From the NCBI RefSeq assembly GCF_000482545.1, contig NZ_KI519455.1, positions 1,549,247 through 1,613,246 on the forward strand: a stretch of DNA of 64,000 bases, read 5' to 3'. A program made the translations under genes and the position numbers. Position 1 is the first letter of the stretch; each line of letters opens with the position of its first letter. This document shows, piece by piece, positions 54,891 through 63,419 of this stretch. The notes beneath the pieces were generated by a model. That model searched no databases. It was not told the origin of the DNA and was given only the letters and a program-made list of their open reading frames with translations. The DNA is from Arthrobacter sp. 35W (GTDB lineage: Bacteria; Actinomycetota; Actinomycetes; Actinomycetales; Micrococcaceae).

Positions 54891-56081
54891 TTATGAATTG
54901 GTGACGGTGACGACGGCGCTCTTGGCCGCCGCTGATTCTTCGATGCCGGCCAACACGCGCTGGACGGAGAGCCCCTCTTCGAAGGAGGGCGACGGCGGTG
55001 TTCCGGTGGCGATGGCGGACAGGAAATCGTGGGCCTGGTGTGTGAAGGCGTGCTCCCATCCGATGACATGGCCCTGCGGCCACCAGGCGGAGAGGTAGGG
55101 GTGTTCCGGCTCGGTGACCAGAATGCGGGAGAATCCCTGCTCCCGCACCGGCACGGTGCCGTCCAGGAAGTAGAGCTCGTTGGGGTTCTCCAGGTCGAAG
55201 CGCAGGCTGCCGTCCGTGCCGAAGACCTCGATCTCCAGCGCGTTCTTGCGGCCCAGGGCCACACGGGAAACCTCCACGCTGGCCACGGCGCCGCCGGCCA
55301 GCGTCAGCGTCGCCCAGGCGGCGTCGTCGACGGTCACGGGCTCCGGACCGTCCGGGCCGGGGCGTTCGGTGATAAAGGTGTGCAGGCGGCCGGAGACCTC
55401 GGTGACGGTGTCGCCGAGCAGGTACTGGACCTGGTCGACGGCGTGGGAGGCGGTGTCGCCCAGGGCACCGGAGCCGGCGGACTCCTTGCGCAGCCGCCAG
55501 CTCATCGGCGTCGCCTCATCGGCCAGCCAGTCCTGCAGATACGACGCGCGGACCTGCCGGACGGTGCCCAGCCGGCCCTCGGCAATCAGATCCCGGGCCA
55601 GGGTGAGGGCCGGAACGCGGCGGTAGGTGAAGCCCACCATCGACTGGACGCCGCGGGCGCGGGCGGCCTGGGCCGCGGCCACCATGGCCTCGGATTCGCC
55701 GAGGGTGTTGGCCAGCGGCTTTTCCACCAGCACGTGTTTGCCCGCCTCAAGTGCGGCAACGGCGATCTCGGCGTGCAGCCAGCCCGGGGCGCAGATGTCC
55801 ACGATGTCGATGTCATCGCGGGCAATCACATCCCGCCAGTCGGTGGCCGATTCCGCCCAGCCGTATAGCCGGGCGGCCTCGGCCACCTCGTCCGCATTGC
55901 GCCCCACCAGCACCTTCTGCTCAAAGGCCGGGACGTCAAAGAAACTTCCCACATTGCGCCACGCATTGGAGTGCGCCTTGCCCATGAAGGCATAGCCAAT
56001 GGCGGCAATGCCCAACGGGCGGGGTCTGCCGGCGCCGCCGGCGTCGGTCGTGGAGTGGGTGGGGTGTGCTGCGGATTCCAT
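54891..56081 (-). CDS. Gfo/Idh/MocA-family dehydrogenase (GYAFMG type)
   Basis: A 396-aa dehydrogenase. The Rossmann loop is unusual (AAIGYAFMGKAHSNAW, in place of GxGxxG), which marks a subgroup that travels with the isomerase downstream. EKPLA follows, then MVGFTYRRVPAL and ALGDTASHAVDQVQYL for substrate. It starts 9 bp after the preceding dehydrogenase. Confidence 0.91.
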   Translation of the reverse strand: MESAAHPTHSTTDAGGAGRPRPLGIAAIGYAFMGKAHSNAWRNVGSFFDVPAFEQKVLVGRNADEVAEAARLYGWAESATDWRDVIARDDIDIVDICAPGWLHAEIAVAALEAGKHVLVEKPLANTLGESEAMVAAAQAARARGVQSMVGFTYRRVPALTLARDLIAEGRLGTVRQVRASYLQDWLADEATPMSWRLRKESAGSGALGDTASHAVDQVQYLLGDTVTEVSGRLHTFITERPGPDGPEPVTVDDAAWATLTLAGGAVASVEVSRVALGRKNALEIEVFGTDGSLRFDLENPNELYFLDGTVPVREQGFSRILVTEPEHPYLSAWWPQGHVIGWEHAFTHQAHDFLSAIATGTPPSPSFEEGLSVQRVLAGIEESAAAKSAVVTVTNS

Positions 56082-56090
56082 GGATGCGTC

Positions 56091-57212
56091 CTAGAGGGTA
56101 GTGGCCGCCGGATCCCAGTCCTCGGGGAGGGCGGGGGCGACGGTTGCAGTGCTGTCGACGGTGATGAAGGTGCCTGTGTCGATGGATTCGGCGATCGAGA
56201 CCATGGCGTCGAGCACATGGTAGGCCAGCTGGCCCTGTGCCCTGTGCGGGATGCCTGCCCGGATGGAGCGGGCCATGTCCAGCACGCCCATGCCGCGCCC
56301 ATTGGCGGGGCCGGTGGCCGGAACCACGGTCCACTCTTCGTCCCCGGCGCGCCAGAGGCGCAGTTCGCCGTCGAAGTTGTTGGGGTCGGGCAGGGAGATG
56401 GTGGCCTCGGTGCCGGTGATCTCCACAAAGCCCATCTCCAGGCGCGGGGATTCGAAGCTGTAGACGCTGTGCGAGGACGCGCCGGACTCAAACTCGGCGA
56501 TGGCGCTGACATGGGTGGGGACCTCGACGGCGAATTCCTCCCCGGCCTTGGGGCCGGAGCCGACGGTCCGTGTGGCCCGCGACGTTGAGCCGACGGCGGC
56601 CACCCGGGCGATGGGGCCGAAGGACTGGATCAGGGCCGTCAGGTAGTACGGTGCCATATCGAACAGCGGGCCGGCCCCCTTCTGGAAGAGGAACGCGGGG
56701 TTCGGGTGCCACAAATCCGGACCCGGCACCTGGAACACCGTGCGCGCCGTCAGAGGGGTGCCGATGGCCCCGGATTCGATGAGTCGGCGGGCGGTCTGCA
56801 GCCCGGCGCCCAGGAAGGTGTCCGGCGCACAGCCCAACCGGACGCCGGCGGCGTCGGCGGCCTTAAGCAGGCCCAGCCCACTCTCGCGGTCCAGCGAGAA
56901 CGGCTTCTCGCTCCAAACATGCTTGCCGGCGTTGACTGCGGCGGTGGCCACCTCCACGTGGGCGGCGGGGATGGTCAGGTTCACGACGATCTCGACGTCG
57001 GGGTGGTTCAGCGCCAGCTCCGGCGCGCCCCACTCGGGGATGCCGTACTCGGCTGCCCGCGCGGCCGCGGCGTCCTCGAAGAGGTCCGCGATGACGTGGA
57101 CCTTCAGGTCCGGGAAGGTGGTGAGGTTGTCCAGGTACTGCTTGGAGATGTTTCCGGCGCCGATGACGGCGACGCCGACCGGGCCGCGGCCCGTGCCCGC
57201 AGCGGCGCTCAT
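56091..57212 (-). CDS. Gfo/Idh/MocA-family dehydrogenase
   Basis: A 373-aa dehydrogenase with VIGAGNISKQYLDNL, SEKPFSLD and CAPDTFLGAGLQTAR. It is clearly similar to the gene at 8469-9596, suggesting related substrates in the two loci. Its ATG overlaps the stop of the isomerase (ATGA), so this pair is coupled. Confidence 0.91.
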   Translation of the reverse strand: MSAAAGTGRGPVGVAVIGAGNISKQYLDNLTTFPDLKVHVIADLFEDAAAARAAEYGIPEWGAPELALNHPDVEIVVNLTIPAAHVEVATAAVNAGKHVWSEKPFSLDRESGLGLLKAADAAGVRLGCAPDTFLGAGLQTARRLIESGAIGTPLTARTVFQVPGPDLWHPNPAFLFQKGAGPLFDMAPYYLTALIQSFGPIARVAAVGSTSRATRTVGSGPKAGEEFAVEVPTHVSAIAEFESGASSHSVYSFESPRLEMGFVEITGTEATISLPDPNNFDGELRLWRAGDEEWTVVPATGPANGRGMGVLDMARSIRAGIPHRAQGQLAYHVLDAMVSIAESIDTGTFITVDSTATVAPALPEDWDPAATTL

Positions 57213-57961
57213 GCCTGGACTCCGGCGGTTGCGTCGGCACCCTGCAGGTAGGCCAGGCTGGCGGCGATGCCCTCGAAGATGTCCCCGGCGTAGTCGTCGA
57301 ACTCCACCACACCGACCTCCAGAGAGGTGGCGGCGGCAATGACGTCGAAGACCGGGATGCTGCCCTCGCCGGCCGGCAGCTGGGCCTTGGTGTCGGTGTT
57401 GATGGGGCCGTCCTTGATGTGGATGAACTTCACGCGGTCGCCCAGCCGCGCCAGCAGCTCCACGGGATTCTGGCCGCCGACGGCTGCCCAGTAGGTGTCA
57501 ACCTCCAGAACCAGTTCCGGGTCCAGCAGGGACTCGAAGTACTCCAGTGCCGTGGTTCCCTCGATAGTGGACTCGAGCTCCCAGGCGTGGTTGTGGTAGC
57601 CGACGCGGATGCCGTACTCGGCGCCCTTCTTGGCGGCGGCGTTGAGCTTCGCGGCGGTGGCGGCGATGTCCTCGGCGTTCTGCCAGTGCTCAGCCGGCAG
57701 GTACGGGTCGATCACGGTGCTGATGCCCAGCGACTTGGCCGCGGCAAAGATTTCATCCTGGTCCGCGCTCAGCAGGGGTGCATGGCCCGAGGGCGCGGTC
57801 AGGCCGTTTTCCTTCAGGGCGGCGCCCAATTCCGTGGCGGTGGCGACGAAGTTGTAGGGCTCAACCTGCGTAAAGCCGATTTCGGCGACCTTGGCGATGG
57901 TGCCGGGAAGATCCTCCGAGATGGCGTTGCGGAGGGTGTACAACTGGATGGAATACGTCAT
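57209..57961 (-). CDS. Sugar phosphate isomerase/epimerase-family TIM barrel
   Basis: A 250-aa barrel, shorter than the other one. Metal residues are in RVGYHNHAWEL, LEVDTYWA, IHIKDGP and GVVEFDDY. The family includes keto-sugar epimerases such as E. coli YcjR and the lyase subunits acting on 3-keto-glycosides. The ATG at 57961 has AAGGAG upstream. An 81-bp gap to the permease could hold an internal promoter. Confidence 0.91.
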   Translation of the reverse strand: MTYSIQLYTLRNAISEDLPGTIAKVAEIGFTQVEPYNFVATATELGAALKENGLTAPSGHAPLLSADQDEIFAAAKSLGISTVIDPYLPAEHWQNAEDIAATAAKLNAAAKKGAEYGIRVGYHNHAWELESTIEGTTALEYFESLLDPELVLEVDTYWAAVGGQNPVELLARLGDRVKFIHIKDGPINTDTKAQLPAGEGSIPVFDVIAAATSLEVGVVEFDDYAGDIFEGIAASLAYLQGADATAGVQA

Positions 57962-58042
57962 GGGTTTTCTCCTTTGAATGCCATTTGAAAATAGATAGCG
58001 AAGTGGAATGTGGGGTTGTTGAAAATTGTGTAATGGGCCGCC

Positions 58043-58948
58043 TCAGCGGCCGGCGAGGGATCCGCCGATGCCGCCGACACTGAAGTACTTGTTCAACGTG
58101 GCGAAGACGATGATCGGCGGGAGCATCATGACCACGGCCAGGGCCATGACTGACGTCCAGTCTGTCTGGTTCTGCTGGAAGAAGGACTGCACCCCCATCG
58201 GAAGGGTGAAGATTTCCGAGGACCGCAGGAACACGATGGCCACGAGGTAGTCGTTCCAGGCCAGCAGGAAGGCGAAGATCGCGGTGGAGAGGATGCCAGG
58301 CAGCGAGTTGCGCAGCACCACCTTGGTGAAGCTGCCAAAGACGGAGCAGCCATCGATCCAGGAGGCCTCCTCGAGGCTGATCGGGATGGAATCGAAGTAG
58401 GCGGCCATCATCCAAGTGGCGACCGTCATGGTCGAGCCGACGTAGATGATGGTCAGGCCCATGAGGTTGTCCACCAGGCCCAGGCCGGCGAACAGGATGA
58501 ACAGCGGCACCACCGAGGTGATGATGGGCAGCGACTGCATCACGAACAACAGCAGCGAGTAGCCGGAGACCGCCTTGCTGCGCCCGCGGGAGAGGACATA
58601 GCCGGCCGGTGCCGCCACGGCGACGGAGACCACCACCGTGCTGAGCGTGGTGATGAGGCTGTTCGACAGCCAGGTGGAGGCGAGCGTCTGGGAGAAGACG
58701 TTGCCGAAGTTCTCAAAGGTGAAGCCCGTGGCCGTACTGGTGGGGCTGGGGGAGAAAGCAAGGACGACGGTGACCATGATAGGCACCAGTACGACGGCGG
58801 TGATGGCCAGGATCAGGGTGAACCGCCACCAGCGGCCGCGCATGCCGGCGTCAGAGAGGACTCGTTTGGACTTGCCGGTTCCCTTGGTGGTGCCGGAGGC
58901 GCCGAGCGCGGAGCGGGACTGTGGCTGGGTGTGGACTGCTGCACTCAT
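58043..58948 (-). CDS. Carbohydrate ABC transporter permease (MalG type)
   Basis: A 301-aa permease with six spans and EAA loop EEASWIDGCSVFGSFTKVVL. The N-terminal 25 residues are polar and basic. It overlaps the upstream permease by one base. No ATPase gene is in the operon. Confidence 0.95.
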   Translation of the reverse strand: MSAAVHTQPQSRSALGASGTTKGTGKSKRVLSDAGMRGRWWRFTLILAITAVVLVPIMVTVVLAFSPSPTSTATGFTFENFGNVFSQTLASTWLSNSLITTLSTVVVSVAVAAPAGYVLSRGRSKAVSGYSLLLFVMQSLPIITSVVPLFILFAGLGLVDNLMGLTIIYVGSTMTVATWMMAAYFDSIPISLEEASWIDGCSVFGSFTKVVLRNSLPGILSTAIFAFLLAWNDYLVAIVFLRSSEIFTLPMGVQSFFQQNQTDWTSVMALAVVMMLPPIIVFATLNKYFSVGGIGGSLAGR

Positions 58949-59910
58949 TATTCGACGCTCGACTTTCGGATCTGGCGGTACAGGAGGACCGACACCACCA
59001 CGAGGGTGATCGTCATGAGGAAGGCGATCGCAACGCCCGGTCCGGTCTGGAAGTCCTGGAAGACGGTCCGGTAGGCCAGCACCACGAGGGACGTAGTGGC
59101 ATCCACGGGTCCGCCACCGGTGAGCAGGTAGATGGTGGGGAAGTCGTTGACGCAGAAGATCGTCATGAGGATCCAGCTGATGTAGGTGGACCGGGCGGTC
59201 AGCGGCAGCGTGATCTGGCTGAACTGCTGCCAGCGGCTCGCGCCGTCCATGCTGGCGGCCTCGTAGACGGTGCCGTCCACCGAGGCCAGGGCCGCGGACG
59301 TCATCATCATCATGAACGGGAAGCTGACCCAGACCTTGAACACCATGACGGTGATGGCTGCAAGGGTCGGGTCCGCCAGGAAGAGCGGCGTGCCCAGACC
59401 CAGGTTCCGGAACATGGCGGGGATGAGGCTGTCAGGGGTGCCCACCAGCCAATTCCATGCGGTGGAGGACACCACGATCGGCACCACCCAGGGCAGCAGC
59501 AACAGGACCTTGAAGAGCCCGCCGGCGGGAATCTTGGTGCGCAGCAGCAGGGCCAGACCAAGACCAACGGCCCAGGATCCAAAGACGCCGACGATGGTGA
59601 ACAGCAGCGTGAAGCGGGCCGCCTTCCAGAAGGCCTCGGAGGCGACGACGGAGGCGAAGTTGTCCACCCCGACGAAGTTCCCGGTCTCGATGAGGGAACC
59701 GTCATGGGTGGCCTGGACGCCGGCGTAGATGAGCGGGTAGCCGTTGATCAGGATGAGCAGGACGATCGAGGGCAGCAGGAGCCAGAAAAACGTTCGCCGG
59801 GTCTGTGCACTGAGTTTGCTCTTGCGGTTGGGCGCCCCGCCCCCGGGCCCGCCGGGGGCAAGCCCCTGGCGGGCCCGGGCGAGGCCGGACTTCGTAGTGG
59901 TGGTTGACAT
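58948..59910 (-). CDS. Carbohydrate ABC transporter permease (MalF type)
   Basis: A 320-aa permease. Six spans follow a basic cytoplasmic N-terminus; the EAA loop is YEAASMDGASRWQQFSQITLP. It lies 12 bp after the binding-protein gene. Confidence 0.95.
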   Translation of the reverse strand: MSTTTTKSGLARARQGLAPGGPGGGAPNRKSKLSAQTRRTFFWLLLPSIVLLILINGYPLIYAGVQATHDGSLIETGNFVGVDNFASVVASEAFWKAARFTLLFTIVGVFGSWAVGLGLALLLRTKIPAGGLFKVLLLLPWVVPIVVSSTAWNWLVGTPDSLIPAMFRNLGLGTPLFLADPTLAAITVMVFKVWVSFPFMMMMTSAALASVDGTVYEAASMDGASRWQQFSQITLPLTARSTYISWILMTIFCVNDFPTIYLLTGGGPVDATTSLVVLAYRTVFQDFQTGPGVAIAFLMTITLVVVSVLLYRQIRKSSVE

Positions 59911-59922
59911 GGGTCCTCCGGC

Positions 59923-61239
59923 CTACTTCTTGATGGTGGATTCGAGGCCGGTTTTGAACGCCTGCAGGGCGGACTTGGCATCGGTCTTGCCGGTGAGGAT
60001 GGTCTGGGTGAACTGGTTGATGGCCTGGCCGCCGTCGAGCACCGCGAGCCCGGCATTGAGCGTGCTGCCCTGGGCCGCAAAGTTCTTGGAGATGGGCTGC
60101 CATTCCTTGACGATCTTCACGTTGTTGGGATCGGAGGCGAACTCGGGAAGTTCGGTGATGGACTTGAAGACCGGGAGGGAGGTCACCAGCTTCTGCTGCC
60201 ACAGGTCCTTCAACTTGCCCAGGTAGTCGACGAGGAAGGCCTCGGATGATTCCTGCGACGGGGTGTTCTTGTACATCATGATGTTGTTCGGGAACATGAT
60301 CGAGGCCTTGTCCCCGTGCGGACCGGTGAGGGGATCGGCGACGAGCAGCTCGCCGGTCGTGTCGCCGATGCGCCCCGGGAGGCCGGCGGTGAACATGCCG
60401 TAGCCCGCCTTGCTGTCCTTCCACTGCGCGTTCAAATTGTCGGAGGTGTAGCTCACCGCCGCGGGGTCGATGATGCCGTTGGACACCAGTTCGAGCAGGA
60501 ATTCGACGGCCTCAACGTTGCGGTCGTTCATCACGTCGAGTTCACCGTCCTTGTTGAACACGCCGCCACCGTTGTTGACCATCATCATGATGGACGCGTG
60601 GTTGCCCAGGAAGTTGCCTGCACCCGCGCCGATCGCAAAGCCGACGGCGCCGATGTTCTTCAGTGCCTTGCCGGCCTCCAGCAGCGAGGGCCAGTCGGTC
60701 GGCACTGCGACGCCGGCCTTCTCAAAGAGCGAGGAGCGGTACCACATCACACGCATGTCCAGCTGCCACGGGATCGCCACGTAGCCCTTGTCCGTCTTGA
60801 ACGGTTCCAGAACGCCCGGCAGGAAATCGTCGTACATGCCGTTCGACTTTAAGGCTTCGACAACCTTGTCGGCGTAGGCGATCTGGCCCTGCTGCTCGAA
60901 CTGGAAGGCCTGGAATCCACCGCCGGTGCTGACGGCCGGGCCGGTCTTGGAGGCGATGGCCGAGGAGAACGTTTGGTAGAAGTTGTTCCACTGGATGGTC
61001 TGGTAGCTGGCCTTGAGGTTGCTGCCAGTGGGCACGTAGGCGTCAACGATCTTCTTGGCGGCGTCGTTGTAGGCCGGTGCGGCCCAGGGCATGTCCCAGA
61101 ACTTGACGGTGCCGCCGGAGTTGGCGGTTGAACTGCCACCGCCGCAGGCGGCCAGCAGGGGAACGGTGGCGGCCGCGGCAGCCAGTCCGAGGAAACCGCG
61201 CCGGGAGAAACCGGCGGTGGTGGAAAGGGGAGAGGTCAT
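59923..61239 (-). CDS. Extracellular sugar-binding lipoprotein
   Basis: The 438-aa binding protein of this importer. It has a twin-arginine-like FSRRGFLGLAA and lipobox LAAC, so it should be exported folded and lipid-anchored. The mature part is a type-1 sugar-binding fold (VAIPWQLDMRVMWYRSSLFEKAGV, AGYGMFTAGLPG). The start ATG 61239 follows AAAGGAATT. The ligand is probably a glycoside or oligosaccharide, judged only from context. Confidence 0.94.
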   Translation of the reverse strand: MTSPLSTTAGFSRRGFLGLAAAAATVPLLAACGGGSSTANSGGTVKFWDMPWAAPAYNDAAKKIVDAYVPTGSNLKASYQTIQWNNFYQTFSSAIASKTGPAVSTGGGFQAFQFEQQGQIAYADKVVEALKSNGMYDDFLPGVLEPFKTDKGYVAIPWQLDMRVMWYRSSLFEKAGVAVPTDWPSLLEAGKALKNIGAVGFAIGAGAGNFLGNHASIMMMVNNGGGVFNKDGELDVMNDRNVEAVEFLLELVSNGIIDPAAVSYTSDNLNAQWKDSKAGYGMFTAGLPGRIGDTTGELLVADPLTGPHGDKASIMFPNNIMMYKNTPSQESSEAFLVDYLGKLKDLWQQKLVTSLPVFKSITELPEFASDPNNVKIVKEWQPISKNFAAQGSTLNAGLAVLDGGQAINQFTQTILTGKTDAKSALQAFKTGLESTIKK

Positions 61240-61359
61240 TGCAATTCCTTTCAGGAACCGGCCGGTGCACGGGGCACCGGGCCGGTGTCTAGCTCGACAG
61301 TGAGTTATGGAACCAAAGCGCAGAACAACTAGAGATGCAGTACTTCGTGGGTGGAGCTG

Positions 61360-62160
61360 TCAGTGCCGGCGGAACCGGACGAGTGTGGAGGAGAGATGGT
61401 CGAAACCGGGCAGATCCGGAGTCTGGGCCGAGGCAGCCACAGCGCCGGTGAGGCGGCGCCAGCTGGTGCGGTGGGCCGATTCAAAGATGGTCGGCAGCGT
61501 GGTGGCGCCGGACGGGGTGGTCACAGTGGTCTCGGCAGGACGCGCCGTGTCCGGATCGGGGACGGAGATCCTGACGCCGCCGTCGGCCGTCAGCAGGTCC
61601 AGACGGACGCCTCCCGGCAGTGCCCGGGTGAGGATGCCCTGAAGCGCAACGGGCGCCCCGTTGGGCAGCCGGCCGGCCGCGGTGTAGCCGCGGGGGCCGC
61701 TGGAGATGATGTGCAGGTCCTGGACGCCGCCGGCAATGCGGAAGACCAGGGCCAGATGTTCGCCCAGCAGCAGTTCCGGATCGGTGTGCGGCGCGGCGGC
61801 GGCGGCGGAGTCCAGCAGGGCTGCCCCGCCGGCCAGCTCGAGCACCGCTGCAGCGGCGCCGTCCACTGCGGCGTTGGATGCCCAGCGGTGGTCAAGAACC
61901 ACCGGGACGCCGGCGGATTCCGCGGCGGCGGCGAGGACAGCTGTGTCTTCGGCGGCCGGCTCGACAACCACCAGGCCCCGGGCTCCGCCGGCGATGGCGG
62001 CCAGGGCCTCGGCGGTCCAGCCGGGCTTCCCGGAGATGGCGCGGATGTCGGCGTCGGCGCCGCCCGGGCCCAGGGAGACGGGCAGGGAGGCGAGAACGGA
62101 GCCGACGGCGCCGGCAGCCTCCGCCGCGGGGCTGGCGTGGGCGCTCAATTGCGGGCTCAT
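61360..62160 (-). CDS. Shortened Gfo/Idh/MocA-like protein without the nucleotide-binding start
   Basis: A 266-aa Ala-rich protein. A segment LVVVEPAAEDTAVL followed by GVPVVLDHR resembles the post-EKP part of Gfo/Idh/MocA proteins, and GGVRISVPDPD resembles their C-terminal sheet. GxGxxG and the catalytic EKP are missing. It overlaps the upstream full dehydrogenase by ATGA and may be its non-catalytic partner. This assignment is tentative; base composition is like the neighbours, so it is not obviously decaying. Confidence 0.7.
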   Translation of the reverse strand: MSPQLSAHASPAAEAAGAVGSVLASLPVSLGPGGADADIRAISGKPGWTAEALAAIAGGARGLVVVEPAAEDTAVLAAAAESAGVPVVLDHRWASNAAVDGAAAAVLELAGGAALLDSAAAAAPHTDPELLLGEHLALVFRIAGGVQDLHIISSGPRGYTAAGRLPNGAPVALQGILTRALPGGVRLDLLTADGGVRISVPDPDTARPAETTVTTPSGATTLPTIFESAHRTSWRRLTGAVAASAQTPDLPGFDHLSSTLVRFRRH

Positions 62161-63239
62161 GCGGGCACCTTCTCGGCGAGTGCTGCGGCAGCCGTTGCCG
62201 CGGCGGCGGTTCCGTCAGCGATGTCCAGGGCAAAGGTCAGGTCGTTGATCAGAGTTTCGGCCGAGGGGGCCGTTCCCGTGCCGTTGGCCAGCTCGGCCAG
62301 CTTTCGCCACTCGCCCTCGTAGCCGTTGTGGCCGTAGGGGCCGTACGTGGTGGTGGTGCCGTTGCGGGTGATCCGGGCGGTGGCCGATCCGGCCTGGACA
62401 TAGGAGGGGCTGAACTCGATGTGCAGGGCGGCGTCGTAGCCGATGGCCTCGAAGGTCCACTCGGGCTGCCACGTCGCCGTCATCGCGGCCCGCAGTTCAA
62501 TGCTGCGGCCGCCGGCCTTCAGGGAGATGACGTAGCCGAAGGGCTGGACGATCTCCGCGTGCAGGACCTCGACGTCCTCGAAGGCGGGCAGGAACCGGCG
62601 CACCAGTGGAAGGTCGTGGATGGCCAGGCCCATCACGCCGCCGCGCAGCATCCCCTTGACCACCTCAAGGTCCGAGTAGTCGGGGGACCCGGCGGCCGGG
62701 CGGGTGAGGATCTCGGTGGCGAAGTCCTCGAACCGGCTGTTCGGCGGGAGGACGATGGAGGACCTGATGGTGTGCGCGGTGGCGGGCAGATCGCCCCAGG
62801 CGCTCTCTGCGGCGAGCCAGCCCGGGTCAAAGGTGTGCATGGCGCCCACGAGAATCGGCACGCCTGTCTTCGCGGACACCTTGGCAATCCGGGTGGCTTC
62901 CGAGGCGTCCATGGCGAACGGCTTTTCGCACAGGACGGCCTTCTTGCCTGCCAGGCAGCTGGCGATCACCTGCTCGGCATGGAACTGGTGCGGGCTGCAG
63001 ATGGCAATCACGTCGACGCCGGGGTCGGCCAGCAGGGCGTCCATGCTGGAGGAGGAGGCGGCGCCCACGCGGGCTGCCACGGACTTGGCGACGTCGGGAT
63101 CAACGTCCATGATGTGGCGGACTTCAAGGAGTCCGCTGAGCCGGGCGAGTGCCGGCAGGTGGATGGCCTGTGTGACAGGACCGGCGCCGAGAATGCCTAC
63201 GCCCAAGGGCTTGGCTGGCGGCAAGTAATTGTTGGTCAA
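62157..63239 (-). CDS. Gfo/Idh/MocA-family dehydrogenase, first gene of the large operon
   Basis: A dehydrogenase of about 360 aa. It has GVGILGAGPVTQAIHLPAL, LCEKPFAMDA, and MGLAIHDLPLVRRFL on the substrate side. I prefer TTG 63239 with AGAAGAGG upstream; the ATG at 63260 would add seven residues encoded by that same ribosome site. Its promoter is at 63318-63346, facing away from the ROK gene. Confidence 0.88.
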   Translation of the reverse strand: MTNNYLPPAKPLGVGILGAGPVTQAIHLPALARLSGLLEVRHIMDVDPDVAKSVAARVGAASSSSMDALLADPGVDVIAICSPHQFHAEQVIASCLAGKKAVLCEKPFAMDASEATRIAKVSAKTGVPILVGAMHTFDPGWLAAESAWGDLPATAHTIRSSIVLPPNSRFEDFATEILTRPAAGSPDYSDLEVVKGMLRGGVMGLAIHDLPLVRRFLPAFEDVEVLHAEIVQPFGYVISLKAGGRSIELRAAMTATWQPEWTFEAIGYDAALHIEFSPSYVQAGSATARITRNGTTTTYGPYGHNGYEGEWRKLAELANGTGTAPSAETLINDLTFALDIADGTAAAATAAAALAEKVPA

Positions 63240-63317
63240 CGTGCAACTACCTCTTCTCATCGTTGAGCGCTTCTCGGCCGGAGGGGGATTCGGAGGAGGT
63301 GATACGGCTCACAACTC

Positions 63318-63346
63318 AACGTAGTGACACTTATGACGAACGTCAA
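63318..63346 (-). promoter_or_regulatory. Promoter of the large sugar operon with possible ROK operator
   Basis: On the minus strand, TTGACG (63346-63341) and TACGTT (63323-63318) are exactly 17 bp apart. TGACGAACGTCA (63334-63345), with 5-bp arms, overlaps the -35 box and spacer and is a good candidate for ROK repressor binding. Confidence 0.6.
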
Positions 63347-63419
63347 GCAAAAGTTGAAAGAAGCTCGACAACCTTTTTCTGGCGTGACACGCATAACCAT
63401 TCGTGCTATCACTGGATGC

